Positions 25,255 to 33,681 of a stretch of 64,000 nt of DNA are shown in pieces (within the stretch, counting starts at the first letter, position 1; the number at the start of each line of letters is the position of its first letter). The translations under genes were made by a program, and so were the position numbers. The notes under the pieces are model-generated. The model saw only the letters and a program-made list of their open reading frames with translations, had not been told where the DNA came from and searched no databases. The stretch covers positions 62,001 through 126,000 of the forward strand of contig DATENU010000024.1 in assembly GCA_035274845.1 (NCBI GenBank). The letters run 5' to 3'. The stretch is from Chthoniobacterales bacterium (lineage in GTDB: Bacteria > Verrucomicrobiota > Verrucomicrobiia > Chthoniobacterales > UBA10450).

Positions 25255-25333
25255 CCGATTGCCGATTTCAGATTTGCGACTTCAGACTTCAGGAAGGGCG
25301 CGGCGAACCGCGCAATCTGAAATCGGCAATCGG
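25255..25333. repeat. tandem-word hairpin between mreB and mreC (CGATTGC words)
   Basis: The left arm 25255-25278 and right arm 25311-25333 are inverted copies that differ by a single extra T. The arms contain repeated CGATTGC/GATTTCAGATT-like words. The element begins at the base next to the mreC start codon, so it could mask its ribosome site in the mRNA. Confidence 0.8.
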
Positions 25334-25347
25334 CAATCTGCAATCTC

Positions 25348-26385
25348 CTAGCGCCAATTGCGATCGGTTGAAGCCACCTGACGCAAAAATTTAAGTTCAT
25401 TGAGGCATTTGCCGGTTCCCTCCGCGACGGCGCTCAGCGGATCTTCGGCTACATGGACAGGAAGACCTGTTTCCTCGCTCAAAAGTTTATCAAACCCGCG
25501 AAGCAACGCGCCGCCGCCTGCCAGGACGAGCCCCCGGTCCACCAGATCCGCCGACAACTCCGGCGGGCAACGCTCGAGAGTGATGCGGACGGAATCGACG
25601 ATGGTCGAGATCGGTTCGAGCAACGCTTCCCGCACTTCCTGCGAGGTAATTTGCAGCGTCTTCGGCAGACCCGCGACCAGATCGCGGCCCTTCACTTCCA
25701 CGCTCGTCTCTTTCTCGCTCGGATAGGCCGAGCCGATTTTGATTTTAATCTCTTCCGCGGTGCGTTCGCCGATCATCAGGTTGTAGGCGCGCTTCATGTA
25801 TTGCACGATGGCTTCATCGAGCTCGTCGCCCGCCACCCGCACGCTTCGGCTGAAGACGATCCCGGAAAGCGAAATCAACGCCACTTCCGTCGTGCCGCCG
25901 CCGATGTCGATGATCATGTTCCCCGCCGGATCCTGCACCGGCAGGCCGACCCCGATCGCCGCCGCCATCGGTTCTTCAATCAAATAAACTTCCCGCGCGC
26001 CGGCGTGGGTGGCGGATTCGCGCACCGCCCGTTTTTCCACTTCGGTGATTCCCGACGGCACGGCGATAACGACCCGGGGCTTCGCCCGGACCCGGCGCCC
26101 GTGCACTTTTTGAATGAAATGACGCAGCATCGCTTCGGTCACTTCGAAGTCAGCGATAACGCCGTCTTTCAGCGGGCGCACGGCCACGATGTTCGCCGGG
26201 GTGCGGCCGAGCATTCGTTTGGCTTCGTCGCCAACCGCAAGAACCTTGTTGGTGCCGGCTTGCACGGCAACGACCGACGGTTCGCGGAGCACGATACCCT
26301 GATCCTTTACATAAACGAGCGTGTTGGCCGTCCCGAGGTCGATGCCGATGTCGCTGGATAACCAGCCGAAAAGTCCGTTAAACAT
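25348..26385 (-). CDS. mreB: rod-shape determining actin MreB
   Basis: Bacterial actin that organises lateral wall synthesis. The phosphate-1 motif [14 protein letters not shown] lies near residue 13. The sequence also has [20 protein letters not shown]-like and [20 protein letters not shown] segments, [17 protein letters not shown] (phosphate 2) and [17 protein letters not shown] (adenosine motif). It is 345 residues, the standard size, with an amphipathic N-terminus ([11 protein letters not shown]). It opens the mreB-mreC-mreD-mrdA-rng gene run. The 174-base region to divergent rpe must hold its promoter and also a tandem-word element. Confidence 0.97.
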   Translation of the reverse strand: MFNGLFGWLSSDIGIDLGTANTLVYVKDQGIVLREPSVVAVQAGTNKVLAVGDEAKRMLGRTPANIVAVRPLKDGVIADFEVTEAMLRHFIQKVHGRRVRAKPRVVIAVPSGITEVEKRAVRESATHAGAREVYLIEEPMAAAIGVGLPVQDPAGNMIIDIGGGTTEVALISLSGIVFSRSVRVAGDELDEAIVQYMKRAYNLMIGERTAEEIKIKIGSAYPSEKETSVEVKGRDLVAGLPKTLQITSQEVREALLEPISTIVDSVRITLERCPPELSADLVDRGLVLAGGGALLRGFDKLLSEETGLPVHVAEDPLSAVAEGTGKCLNELKFLRQVASTDRNWR

Positions 26386-26481
26386 GAAATCTAAATTGGT
26401 CGAGCATTCCAGGCGAGCCTACGGCGCCTGCGAGCGCGATAACATGAAACGCCCCCCTGCATCGTCAAGGACGAATGCGGG

Positions 26482-26560
26482 TTGGAGTATTGGAGTAGTG
26501 GATTGATGGGAAAGCGGCGATTCGACATTACCCCATTACTCCATTACTCCATTACTCCAA
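26482..26560. repeat. tandem-word hairpin upstream of rpe (GGAGTAAT words)
   Basis: The left arm 26482-26509 contains repeats of TTGGAGTA. The right arm 26533-26560 consists of four copies of CCATTACT/CCATTACTCCAA-type words and is its inverted complement with about five mismatches in 28. The right arm ends on the A of the rpe start codon. Confidence 0.8.
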
Positions 26561-27228
26561 TGCCCCGCGTTCTCGTCTCTCCGTCCATCCTCGCCGCGGA
26601 CTTTTCCGATCTGGCCACCGAGATTCATCGCGCCGAAGCCGCGGGCGCGGACTGGCTCCATCTCGACATCATGGATGGCCACTTCGTGGATAACATTTCC
26701 TTCGGTCCGGCGATGGTGGCCGCCGTCCGCAAGCAAACCCGGCTTCCGCTGGATGTTCATCTCATGATCGAGCATCCGGATCATTATCTGCCGCGCTTCG
26801 TGGAAGCCGGGGCGAATTCCATCACGGTCCACGTCGAACCGGAATCGAAACATGATGTGGAGAAAACGCTCCTGGCCATCCGCGACGCCGGCTGCGGCGC
26901 CGGGCTGACTCTGAATCCGGCAACGCCGTTTGCAGCAATCGAGCCCTATCTGGACAGGATCGACCTGCTGCTCATCATGACGGTGCACCCGGGATTTGGC
27001 GGCCAGGCGTTCCGGCCTGAGATGATGGAAAAAGTGGGCCGCGCGAAAGCCTGGCGCGATGATCGCGGCGCGAAACTCGACCTCGAAGTCGATGGCGGCA
27101 TCAATGCCGAAACCGCGAAGCTCTCCATCGAGAGCGGCGCGAACGTGCTCGTGGCGGGCACCTCAATTTTCCGCGCGCCGGATTATCGGGAAGCGATCGA
27201 AAAGCTTCGGGGCGAACCAAAAGAATAG
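26560..27228 (+). CDS. rpe: ribulose-phosphate 3-epimerase
   Basis: Interconverts ribulose-5-phosphate and xylulose-5-phosphate in the pentose phosphate pathway. It shows the TIM-barrel motifs VSPSILAADF, GADWLHLDIMDGHFVDNISFGP, HLMIEHPDHY, LLIMTVHPGFGGQAF, LEVDGGINAETA and VLVAGTSIF. The length from the chosen ATG is 222. An in-frame start at 26482 would merely translate the tandem-word repeat (EYWSSGLMG...HYSITP), so it is rejected. There is no conventional ribosome site, because the repeat arm occupies that position. Confidence 0.95.
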   Translation: MPRVLVSPSILAADFSDLATEIHRAEAAGADWLHLDIMDGHFVDNISFGPAMVAAVRKQTRLPLDVHLMIEHPDHYLPRFVEAGANSITVHVEPESKHDVEKTLLAIRDAGCGAGLTLNPATPFAAIEPYLDRIDLLLIMTVHPGFGGQAFRPEMMEKVGRAKAWRDDRGAKLDLEVDGGINAETAKLSIESGANVLVAGTSIFRAPDYREAIEKLRGEPKE

Positions 27229-27255
27229 CGTCGCGGAGTCATCCCGAGAGCGCGA

Positions 27256-29016
27256 CTACGCGAGCACCATCGGCGTTTCGCCCACCGTGGCCGGCACGCT
27301 GTGCAGCTCGGTCTCGGCCATCATTTCGTCCGTCTGGGTCACGCGCAAAACTTCTTCAATCGTGGTTTTGCCTTCGAGCACGCGGCGCCATCCGTCCTGG
27401 CGCAAGGTGATCATTCCTTCGCGAATAGCGCACTGTTTGAGTTCGCCGCCGTCGCGTTTCTGCATGATAAGGCGCTTGAGCGGCTCGGTGATAACGCAGA
27501 TTTCGTAGATGGCCATGCGACCCTGGTAGCCGGTTTGGCGGCAGTTTTCGCAGCCGGCCCCGCGATATAACCTCGTCCCCGACGCAATGGTCGCGCCGAT
27601 TTCGTTGAGATATTCCGAAGGATATTCGACCGCCTCCCTGCAGTCCGGACAGATGGTTCGGACGAGCCGTTGAGCGAGAAAGGCTTTGACGACCGAGGCA
27701 AGGAGGAACGGCTCCACGTCCATGTCGATGAGACGAGTGATGCCGCCCACGGCGTCGTTTGTGTGGAGCGTACTGAAGACAAGGTGACCCGTCATCGCCG
27801 CCCGGATCGCGATGTCGGCGGTTTCGACGTCGCGAATTTCTCCCACCATCACGACATTCGGGTCCTGGCGGAGAATGTGACGGAGACCCTTCGCGAACGT
27901 GAGATCGATTTCCGGTTTCACGTCGATCTGGGAGACGCCCGGCAACCGGTATTCGACCGGTTCCTCGATGGTAATGATGCGCCGCTGCACGGAGTTGATG
28001 CTGCTGAGGAAACAATAGAGCGAGGTCGATTTTCCGGAACCGGTCGGCCCGGTCACGAGAATGATCCCGTTCGGCTGGTTGAGGAGCGCTTTCATGATGC
28101 GCGTTTGCGCCGGGCTAAGATCGAGACGCTCGAAACCGAAGGACTGCTGTTGGTCCCGGCTGAGCAAACGCAAGCTGATGGACTCGCCGTTCACGGTCGG
28201 AATCGTCGAGACGCGGACGTCGATCTTCTGTTCGTGGGCCTCCAAATTGATCCGGCCATCCTGCGGCAGACGACGCTCGGCGATATCCATGTGCGCCATG
28301 ACTTTCAGGCGCGAAATAATGGCCGATTGGAGGAGGCGCAGCTGCGGCGGGACCGCGACTTCATGGAGAATTCCGTCGATCCGATAACGGATCCGAAGGT
28401 CCCCCTCGAGCGGCTCCACGTGAATATCGGTCGCGCGCTCCAGGATGGCTTCACGGATGATCTGGTTCACGAACTTCACCACCGACGCTTCCGGATCGTC
28501 CGCGTTCAGGTCGGTTGCGCTTTCAATATCCTGTGAGTTTTCGAACGACCGGTTCGTCTTGAGAATTTCATCGAACGTTTCCGCGCCCACGCCGTAAACG
28601 GTTTTCATAGCGCGCAAAATCTGCGCGCGCGGCACCAGCACCCATTCGACCGGCCGTTTCAAAAGCTGGGAGGCAAGCTGACGCCCAACGGAATTAAACA
28701 AATCGTAGGTCGCGAGCACGACCGTTTTGTCCCTGGTTTCGATCGGCAGGATGTGGTGCTGAAAAACAAAGCGGCTCGGGAGGAGCGACAACACCGGGCG
28801 CTCGATTCGTTTCGTGTCGATCGAGATCACCGGGACCTGGAAATAGTTTCCGATCGCCTCAAGGAAACGCTGTTCGTCCACCTTGCCGGAATCGAGTACC
28901 TGGTTGGTCCACGATCCGCCGTTGAGGTTCGAGGAAAGCTCGATGGCCTCTTCGCGCGAGGGGACGCCGCTCGCCAGGAGAAGGTTTACGAGAGAATTAC
29001 TGACCGCTGTGTTCAC
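27256..29016 (-). CDS. gspE: type II/IV secretion ATPase (GspE/PilB family)
   Basis: Hexameric ATPase that powers pseudopilus or pilus assembly. The N-terminal MshEN-like domain (about 1-150) is followed by a linker and the core ATPase. The core has Walker A GPTGSGKST at residues 323-331, the Asp box IITIEEPVEY, Walker B VVMVGEIRDVETA and the His box STLHTNDAVG. The tetracysteine zinc motif CPDC...CENC distinguishes GspE-type members. Length is 586. The secretin gene gspD lies upstream on the same strand, separated by a small divergent gene. Type II secretion and type IV pilus roles cannot be separated from this locus alone. Confidence 0.92.
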   Translation of the reverse strand: MNTAVSNSLVNLLLASGVPSREEAIELSSNLNGGSWTNQVLDSGKVDEQRFLEAIGNYFQVPVISIDTKRIERPVLSLLPSRFVFQHHILPIETRDKTVVLATYDLFNSVGRQLASQLLKRPVEWVLVPRAQILRAMKTVYGVGAETFDEILKTNRSFENSQDIESATDLNADDPEASVVKFVNQIIREAILERATDIHVEPLEGDLRIRYRIDGILHEVAVPPQLRLLQSAIISRLKVMAHMDIAERRLPQDGRINLEAHEQKIDVRVSTIPTVNGESISLRLLSRDQQQSFGFERLDLSPAQTRIMKALLNQPNGIILVTGPTGSGKSTSLYCFLSSINSVQRRIITIEEPVEYRLPGVSQIDVKPEIDLTFAKGLRHILRQDPNVVMVGEIRDVETADIAIRAAMTGHLVFSTLHTNDAVGGITRLIDMDVEPFLLASVVKAFLAQRLVRTICPDCREAVEYPSEYLNEIGATIASGTRLYRGAGCENCRQTGYQGRMAIYEICVITEPLKRLIMQKRDGGELKQCAIREGMITLRQDGWRRVLEGKTTIEEVLRVTQTDEMMAETELHSVPATVGETPMVLA

Positions 29017-29094
29017 TGGTTAATCTTACGCGCAAGAGGTGCAATTGTCATCAGGATCGACATCTTGCTGCTTTTCCGGTTAAATCGGCGGCCT

Positions 29095-29457
29095 ATGAAA
29101 ACCCTCATTGTTTCCTTGGCAATCTTCGCTCTCTCCCTAACCACTCTTCCCGCCAAAGATGGCGAGTTTAAGAGCATGATCATTCCCGATAACGGTGCCG
29201 ACGTGCGAATCAGTCTTGCCTCCAAGGAATGGATGAAGATCACAAATTTTACTCAGAATGATACGGGCTCTTCCCCTGCCCGGTCTGCCGGGGTCGCCGT
29301 CTTCAATGGAACGGACGGCATGTGGGTCCTTTTCGCCACAAATCCCACGGCGTTTACGCCCCACGAAGATATGTTCATCGCGGGTCCGGCGACAGTTGTT
29401 GTAGTACCCCAGCCGGGCGCGATCGTTTTCATGACGTATCAACGCGGATCAGATTAG
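29095..29457 (+). CDS. small exported protein of unknown function
   Basis: A 120-residue protein with a signal peptide (KTLIVSLAIFALSLTTLPA). A compact beta-rich domain follows (SMIIPDNGADVRISLASKEW, then MWVLFATNPTAF and PATVVVVPQPGAIVFMTYQ). No family recognised. It lies in the gap between gspD and gspE but on the opposite strand, which breaks up what would otherwise be a gspD-gspE operon. The upstream ribosome site is weak. The longer frame from 28753 is antisense to gspE and rejected. Confidence 0.6.
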   Translation: MKTLIVSLAIFALSLTTLPAKDGEFKSMIIPDNGADVRISLASKEWMKITNFTQNDTGSSPARSAGVAVFNGTDGMWVLFATNPTAFTPHEDMFIAGPATVVVVPQPGAIVFMTYQRGSD

Positions 29458-29479
29458 CGCAGCGGATTAGCCGCCGGCG

Positions 29480-31873
29480 CTATTTCATCCCTGGCATATC
29501 GGGTCCCGGGAGCACGATCTCCTTATCCTCGCTGGGGGCCGGACAATCCGGACAATCCTGGTCGATCTCCGGACCAAAATGCATTTTGTCTTCGTGTTTC
29601 TGCCGCAGCCGATGAAGATCGAGTTTCGTCAGGGCGACTTCCGGTTGCATGAGAATAATGAGCTCGGTCCGATCTTTTGTCTCCCTCGTGTTCCTAAAAA
29701 TGCCCCCGATGACTGGAATTCGGCTCAGCACTGGAATGCCGGTTTTGTCTTTACGCTTATTCTCTTGAATTAACCCGCCAAGGACAATGCAGGAGCCATT
29801 TGCCGCCGCCACGGTCGTCTTGATATAACGCGTTGCGATGTTCGGAATTGGGTTTCCATCGATGGAGGTAGAGCCCTGGAGGTTGTCCAGTTTCTGAAGG
29901 ATATCGAGCGAGACTTCCTTCTCGGAGTTGATCAAGGGCACTACTTCGAGTTGGAGGGCAACCTTCTTGAATTGAACGCTGGAGAAAGTCTGGCCAACGT
30001 TAAACGAGGAATTTACCGGCACCGGAACTTCGGTCCCGGAAGCGATAATCGCCTTCTTGTTGTTGCTCGTGAAAACCATCGGGCGTGAGATCACCTTGAA
30101 ACGCCCGGTCGCATCGAGCATTTTAACGATCATTTTCAGACCAAAGCCGGTCGAAAGGAAAACATTAGTCCCGCCCGTGGCCGCAGCTTCGGCCAGCTGG
30201 GTAAAGTTCTGCAGCGTGCCCGGCTCGGAAATCGGTGCATTCAGAAGAGTGCCGCGAGAGAAGCCGGCGACGCCACCGTCATGGTTGGGCCCCGGAATGC
30301 CGACTTTCTGCTGGAAATAATCGACCCCAAACTGTTGATCGGAATTCAGGGTCAGCTCGCCAATGACCGTGCTTAGGGCCACCTGCGGCGCCTTGATGTC
30401 CATCTCGTCGAGAATTTTCATTATCTTGACCACAACCTCGCGATTTCCGAGGACGATGATGGAATTCGCCCTTTGGTCGGCGATAATCTTGGAGTTGCCA
30501 ATCGTGACAGCCTTGGGCGTGGTATCGACCGCCTGGGTGGAAAGTTCTTCCGAGAAACCCTGGCTTCCTCCGCCGCTACTGCCAAAGCCGGAGTCGAACC
30601 CGCTACTGCTGTTGCTGGTGTTCCGCGGTACATTGCGCTGGGCTTGCTGCTGCGGCGCCGCCGGGTTGGAAGCATCCGCTCCCTGGCCCTGATTGGCGCC
30701 CGGCTCAGTCAGTGCTTGAACCAGCACCGGCAGGATGTCGGCCGCGCTGATGTAGCGCAGAGGCCGCGTCACCGGTTTGCCGAACTCAACGTTGGCATCG
30801 AACTCCGCAATCAATTTTCGGATAAATGGCATGTTGACCGGCCGGGTGATGACATGAATTCGGTTTGTCCGCACGTCCGCCGCAATCTTGATCTTGCCGA
30901 CCACGATTGAATCCTCCGAGAGCCCGGCGAGCCCGCCCAGATCCCCTTCAATGGTCACCTGGGGCGGCACCCCGGGGATGTTCGCCCGTCCCGGTGGCCG
31001 TACTCCTGGCTGGGCAGGGTTTGCTGCGGGCGCGGTTGCGGGCGTGTTCCCCTTGTCGAAAACATCTTTGAGCGCCTCAACCACTTTGGTGGCATCGGCC
31101 CGTTCGAGTTTGATGAATTCACTCACGACCTGGGCAGGTGGGACGTCGATCTGGTCGATGATGTGAGTGAGCATCCGGATCACGCTCGAGTTTTCCGTGA
31201 TGAGAATGGCGCCGGATTTTGGCAGGGCCAAAAATGAGGTGTAGGTCTGCGGCGGCGAAAGATACTGCCCGAGCACCTGCTGGAGCTCGACCGGATCGGC
31301 GTAATGGAGCCGGAAAAGATAACTCACGACGTGGTCGCCCGACGGAATGTCGGATTCGTCGGAAATGATCGGGACGCCGGCATTGCGCGGGCTGCGTCCA
31401 GTACCGATTACCTTCACAATTTCATCCCCGGCCGGCACGAGGGAATAGCCGTTCATGAGCAAATTCATCTCGATGATCTTGATGGCCTCATCTTTGGGGA
31501 CCGGTTTGGCCAGGAAGATGTTGACCTTGCCCTGGACGAAGTTGTCCATGATGAGCTTTTTGCCAGTGAGCGTTTCGTACAGCCGAAGCACGTCGGCGAC
31601 ATCGCTATTCGGATATTGAAGAGTAACCGTCTTCTCCACGGGGACGGTGGCTGGCGGCGGAGGTTGGGGCGCCAGGTTTGGCGCCGGAGCGGGCGCTGTG
31701 TTCGGAGGCGCGGCTGGCTTTTGCGGGTTGGACGCCGGCGCCTGCGCGACAGTCTGCGGGGCGGCGGTAGGCAAGGGGCGCGAAGCTACGGATGACGCCG
31801 GTGGCTTAACCTCTGCAAATCCGGAACTTAGCGCTGCGACCGACAGCGCTACGAGACATAAGGGCCGTAACAC
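29480..31873 (-). CDS. gspD: type II secretion secretin GspD
   Basis: Outer-membrane secretin channel. A signal peptide is followed by an unusually Pro/Ala-rich linker of about 70 residues. N0 (VTLQYPNSDVADVLRLYETLTGKKL) comes next, then N1-N3 repeats with GAILITENSSVIRMLTHIID and IIADQRANSIIVLGNREVV. An N3 loop contains Gln/Asn/Gly/Ser-rich sequence (about 410-460). The secretin domain has VPVPVNSSFN and CIVLGGLIQENKRKDKTGIPVLSRIPVIG. Its C-terminal tail carries a CPDCPAP motif. Length is 797. gspE follows on the same strand after the small divergent gene. Confidence 0.93.
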   Translation of the reverse strand: MLRPLCLVALSVAALSSGFAEVKPPASSVASRPLPTAAPQTVAQAPASNPQKPAAPPNTAPAPAPNLAPQPPPPATVPVEKTVTLQYPNSDVADVLRLYETLTGKKLIMDNFVQGKVNIFLAKPVPKDEAIKIIEMNLLMNGYSLVPAGDEIVKVIGTGRSPRNAGVPIISDESDIPSGDHVVSYLFRLHYADPVELQQVLGQYLSPPQTYTSFLALPKSGAILITENSSVIRMLTHIIDQIDVPPAQVVSEFIKLERADATKVVEALKDVFDKGNTPATAPAANPAQPGVRPPGRANIPGVPPQVTIEGDLGGLAGLSEDSIVVGKIKIAADVRTNRIHVITRPVNMPFIRKLIAEFDANVEFGKPVTRPLRYISAADILPVLVQALTEPGANQGQGADASNPAAPQQQAQRNVPRNTSNSSSGFDSGFGSSGGGSQGFSEELSTQAVDTTPKAVTIGNSKIIADQRANSIIVLGNREVVVKIMKILDEMDIKAPQVALSTVIGELTLNSDQQFGVDYFQQKVGIPGPNHDGGVAGFSRGTLLNAPISEPGTLQNFTQLAEAAATGGTNVFLSTGFGLKMIVKMLDATGRFKVISRPMVFTSNNKKAIIASGTEVPVPVNSSFNVGQTFSSVQFKKVALQLEVVPLINSEKEVSLDILQKLDNLQGSTSIDGNPIPNIATRYIKTTVAAANGSCIVLGGLIQENKRKDKTGIPVLSRIPVIGGIFRNTRETKDRTELIILMQPEVALTKLDLHRLRQKHEDKMHFGPEIDQDCPDCPAPSEDKEIVLPGPDMPGMK

Positions 31874-31935
31874 GCGCTGTATGTAATAGGTCGGCCTCTC
31901 CGGGTCAAGATTATAAGAGGGGAATCGTGGCTGAA

Positions 31936-32047
31936 GTTACAAAGTTTTACAGCCGTTTTACAACTGTTTTACAACGCTTCCATGGCCACCATGGAAGCAG
32001 AGGTTGCTTCGAGCGCGTCGCGGCCAGGCACTTTTTAACTTTGTAAC
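31936..32047. repeat. tandem-word hairpin between gspD and mpl (GTTTTACAAC words)
   Basis: Outer arms GTTACAAAGTT (31936-31946) and AACTTTGTAAC (32037-32047) are perfect complements. The left side holds three copies of a GTTTTACA-type 11-base word. Inside is a perfect hairpin GCTTCCATGG (31976-31985) / CCATGGAAGC (31989-31998). It fills most of the 178-base gap. Confidence 0.75.
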
Positions 32048-32051
32048 CCTC

Positions 32052-33461
32052 CTAACGTTTCACCGCGGCCAGTGCGGCGAGCAGCTTTTCATGGATGCCA
32101 TCAAATCCGCCGTTGCTGAAAACCGCAACCACGTCCTTCTCTTTCACGAGCGGAACCAGTTTCTCGATAATGTGGGCCGCATCCGGTTCGTAGAAAGCCG
32201 GACGGCCCGCGGCGGCAATCGATTTCATCACCGCCTGAGGATCGAGCCGTTCTTTGGCAGGGATCTGTTCAAGGCGCGCGATCTGAGAAATGAAAACGCC
32301 ATCGGCCAGCTTTAGCGCATCGGGCAGCTCCTCCTGAAAAATTGCGCGCCGCGTCGTGTTCGATCGGGGCTCGAACACCGCCCAGATTCGGGAGCCGGGA
32401 TAACGATGCTGGAGCGCACGGATGGTCTCGCGGATCGCAGTGGGATGGTGCGCGAAATCGTCGATTACCTTGATCCCGCGCACTTCGCCGCGCAGCTCCT
32501 GCCGGCGCGCGATCCCCTTGAAGCTCTTGAGCGCCTTCCGGATGTTCGCCAGCGACACGCCGTAAAAGCGCGCGGCCGAGACGGCCATGGCCGCATTCCG
32601 CACATTAAACTCGCCGACGAGCGGCAGCTCGAATTTGTCTTCGCCGAGGATGAAGCTCGAGCCGTTCGCCGAATAAGAGGCTTCGCGGATTCGGCGGGCG
32701 CAATTGGCGGAGAACCCCACCTCCTCGATCTGCGCCAGCAAGGGCTGCAACTGGCGAGCCACGTCCACGCAGTTCGCGTCGTCGCCGTTCAACAGGATCA
32801 TGCCGTTTTGCGGGACGATGTTGAAGAGGCGGCGGAAACTGAGCTTGATTTCGTCGAGGTTGTTAAAGATGTCCGCGTGATCGAACTCGATGTTGTTTAC
32901 GATCAGTAATTCGGGCAGGTAGTGGACGAACTTCGAGCGCTTATCGAAGAAGGCCGTGTCGTATTCGTCGCCTTCGATCACGTAATATTTCGAGTCGTTG
33001 AGATGCGCGCCTTTCCCGAGATTTTTCGGGATGCCCCCGATGATGAAACCGGGATCGAGCTTCGCCACGCTGAGGATCCAGGCGAGGAGCGCGGTCGTGG
33101 TGGTCTTTCCGTGGGTGCCGGTGACGACAAGATTGTGCCGGCTCCGCAGGAACAGTTCTTTCAGGATCTCGGGAAGCGAGACGTAATAAAGCTTCCGATT
33201 CAGGACCGCTTCCACCTCCGGGTTGCCGCGTTTCATCGCGTTTCCGATGACGATCACTTCGGCGCCTTCCGGGATATTTTCCGGGCGAAACCCGGCGAAC
33301 AAGGCGATGCCCTGACTCTCAAGAAAGGTCGACATCGGCGGGTAAACGTTCTCGTCGGAGCCGGTGACGATGAAGCCGCGTTCGCGCAAGGCCGCCGCCA
33401 CAGCTCCCATCGCCGTGCCGCAAATCCCGATGAAATGAAAATTTCGTGCCCCTGAAATCAC
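32052..33461 (-). CDS. mpl: UDP-N-acetylmuramate:tripeptide ligase Mpl
   Basis: Murein-recycling ligase that attaches recovered L-Ala-gamma-D-Glu-meso-DAP to UDP-MurNAc. The N-terminal nucleotide motif is FHFIGICGTAMG. The ATP loop GTHGKTTTT is at residues 115-123. Further motifs are VIEGDEYDTAFFDKRSKF, NIEFDHADIF and the VFEPRSNTTRR signature that separates Mpl from MurC. It indicates active peptidoglycan recycling with diaminopimelate-type wall. Length is 469, close to usual. It is not clustered with other mur genes. Confidence 0.93.
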   Translation of the reverse strand: MISGARNFHFIGICGTAMGAVAAALRERGFIVTGSDENVYPPMSTFLESQGIALFAGFRPENIPEGAEVIVIGNAMKRGNPEVEAVLNRKLYYVSLPEILKELFLRSRHNLVVTGTHGKTTTTALLAWILSVAKLDPGFIIGGIPKNLGKGAHLNDSKYYVIEGDEYDTAFFDKRSKFVHYLPELLIVNNIEFDHADIFNNLDEIKLSFRRLFNIVPQNGMILLNGDDANCVDVARQLQPLLAQIEEVGFSANCARRIREASYSANGSSFILGEDKFELPLVGEFNVRNAAMAVSAARFYGVSLANIRKALKSFKGIARRQELRGEVRGIKVIDDFAHHPTAIRETIRALQHRYPGSRIWAVFEPRSNTTRRAIFQEELPDALKLADGVFISQIARLEQIPAKERLDPQAVMKSIAAAGRPAFYEPDAAHIIEKLVPLVKEKDVVAVFSNGGFDGIHEKLLAALAAVKR

Positions 33462-33530
33462 GCAAAGTCCTTTACGATGCGAGTGAGCGTTTGGCTACTG
33501 TTGATGCGTGGCCGCGGTAAGGCGTTCTGG

Positions 33531-33589
33531 CGTTGAAGCGTTTGAACCATTGCAGACTGTCGTCTGCTTCATCGCTTCAACCCTTCAAC
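33531..33589. repeat. tandem-word hairpin between mpl and the GT block (GTTGAAGCG words)
   Basis: The left arm CGTTGAAGCGTTTGAA (33531-33546) is complementary, with small gaps, to CGCTTCAACCCTTCAAC (33573-33589). A perfect inner hairpin GCAGAC (33552-33557) / GTCTGC (33562-33567) lies between. The rest of the 33462-33681 gap shows nothing else I recognise and must contain promoters for both divergent genes. Confidence 0.65.
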
Positions 33590-33681
33590 CTCCTCTCCAT
33601 GAAATGCTTTTGTTGGCGAGGAAAAAGAAGAAGCGGTGAGGCTTGTCGGTGTTCGTGGGACTAGCTAGGGTTGCCCCCCGA

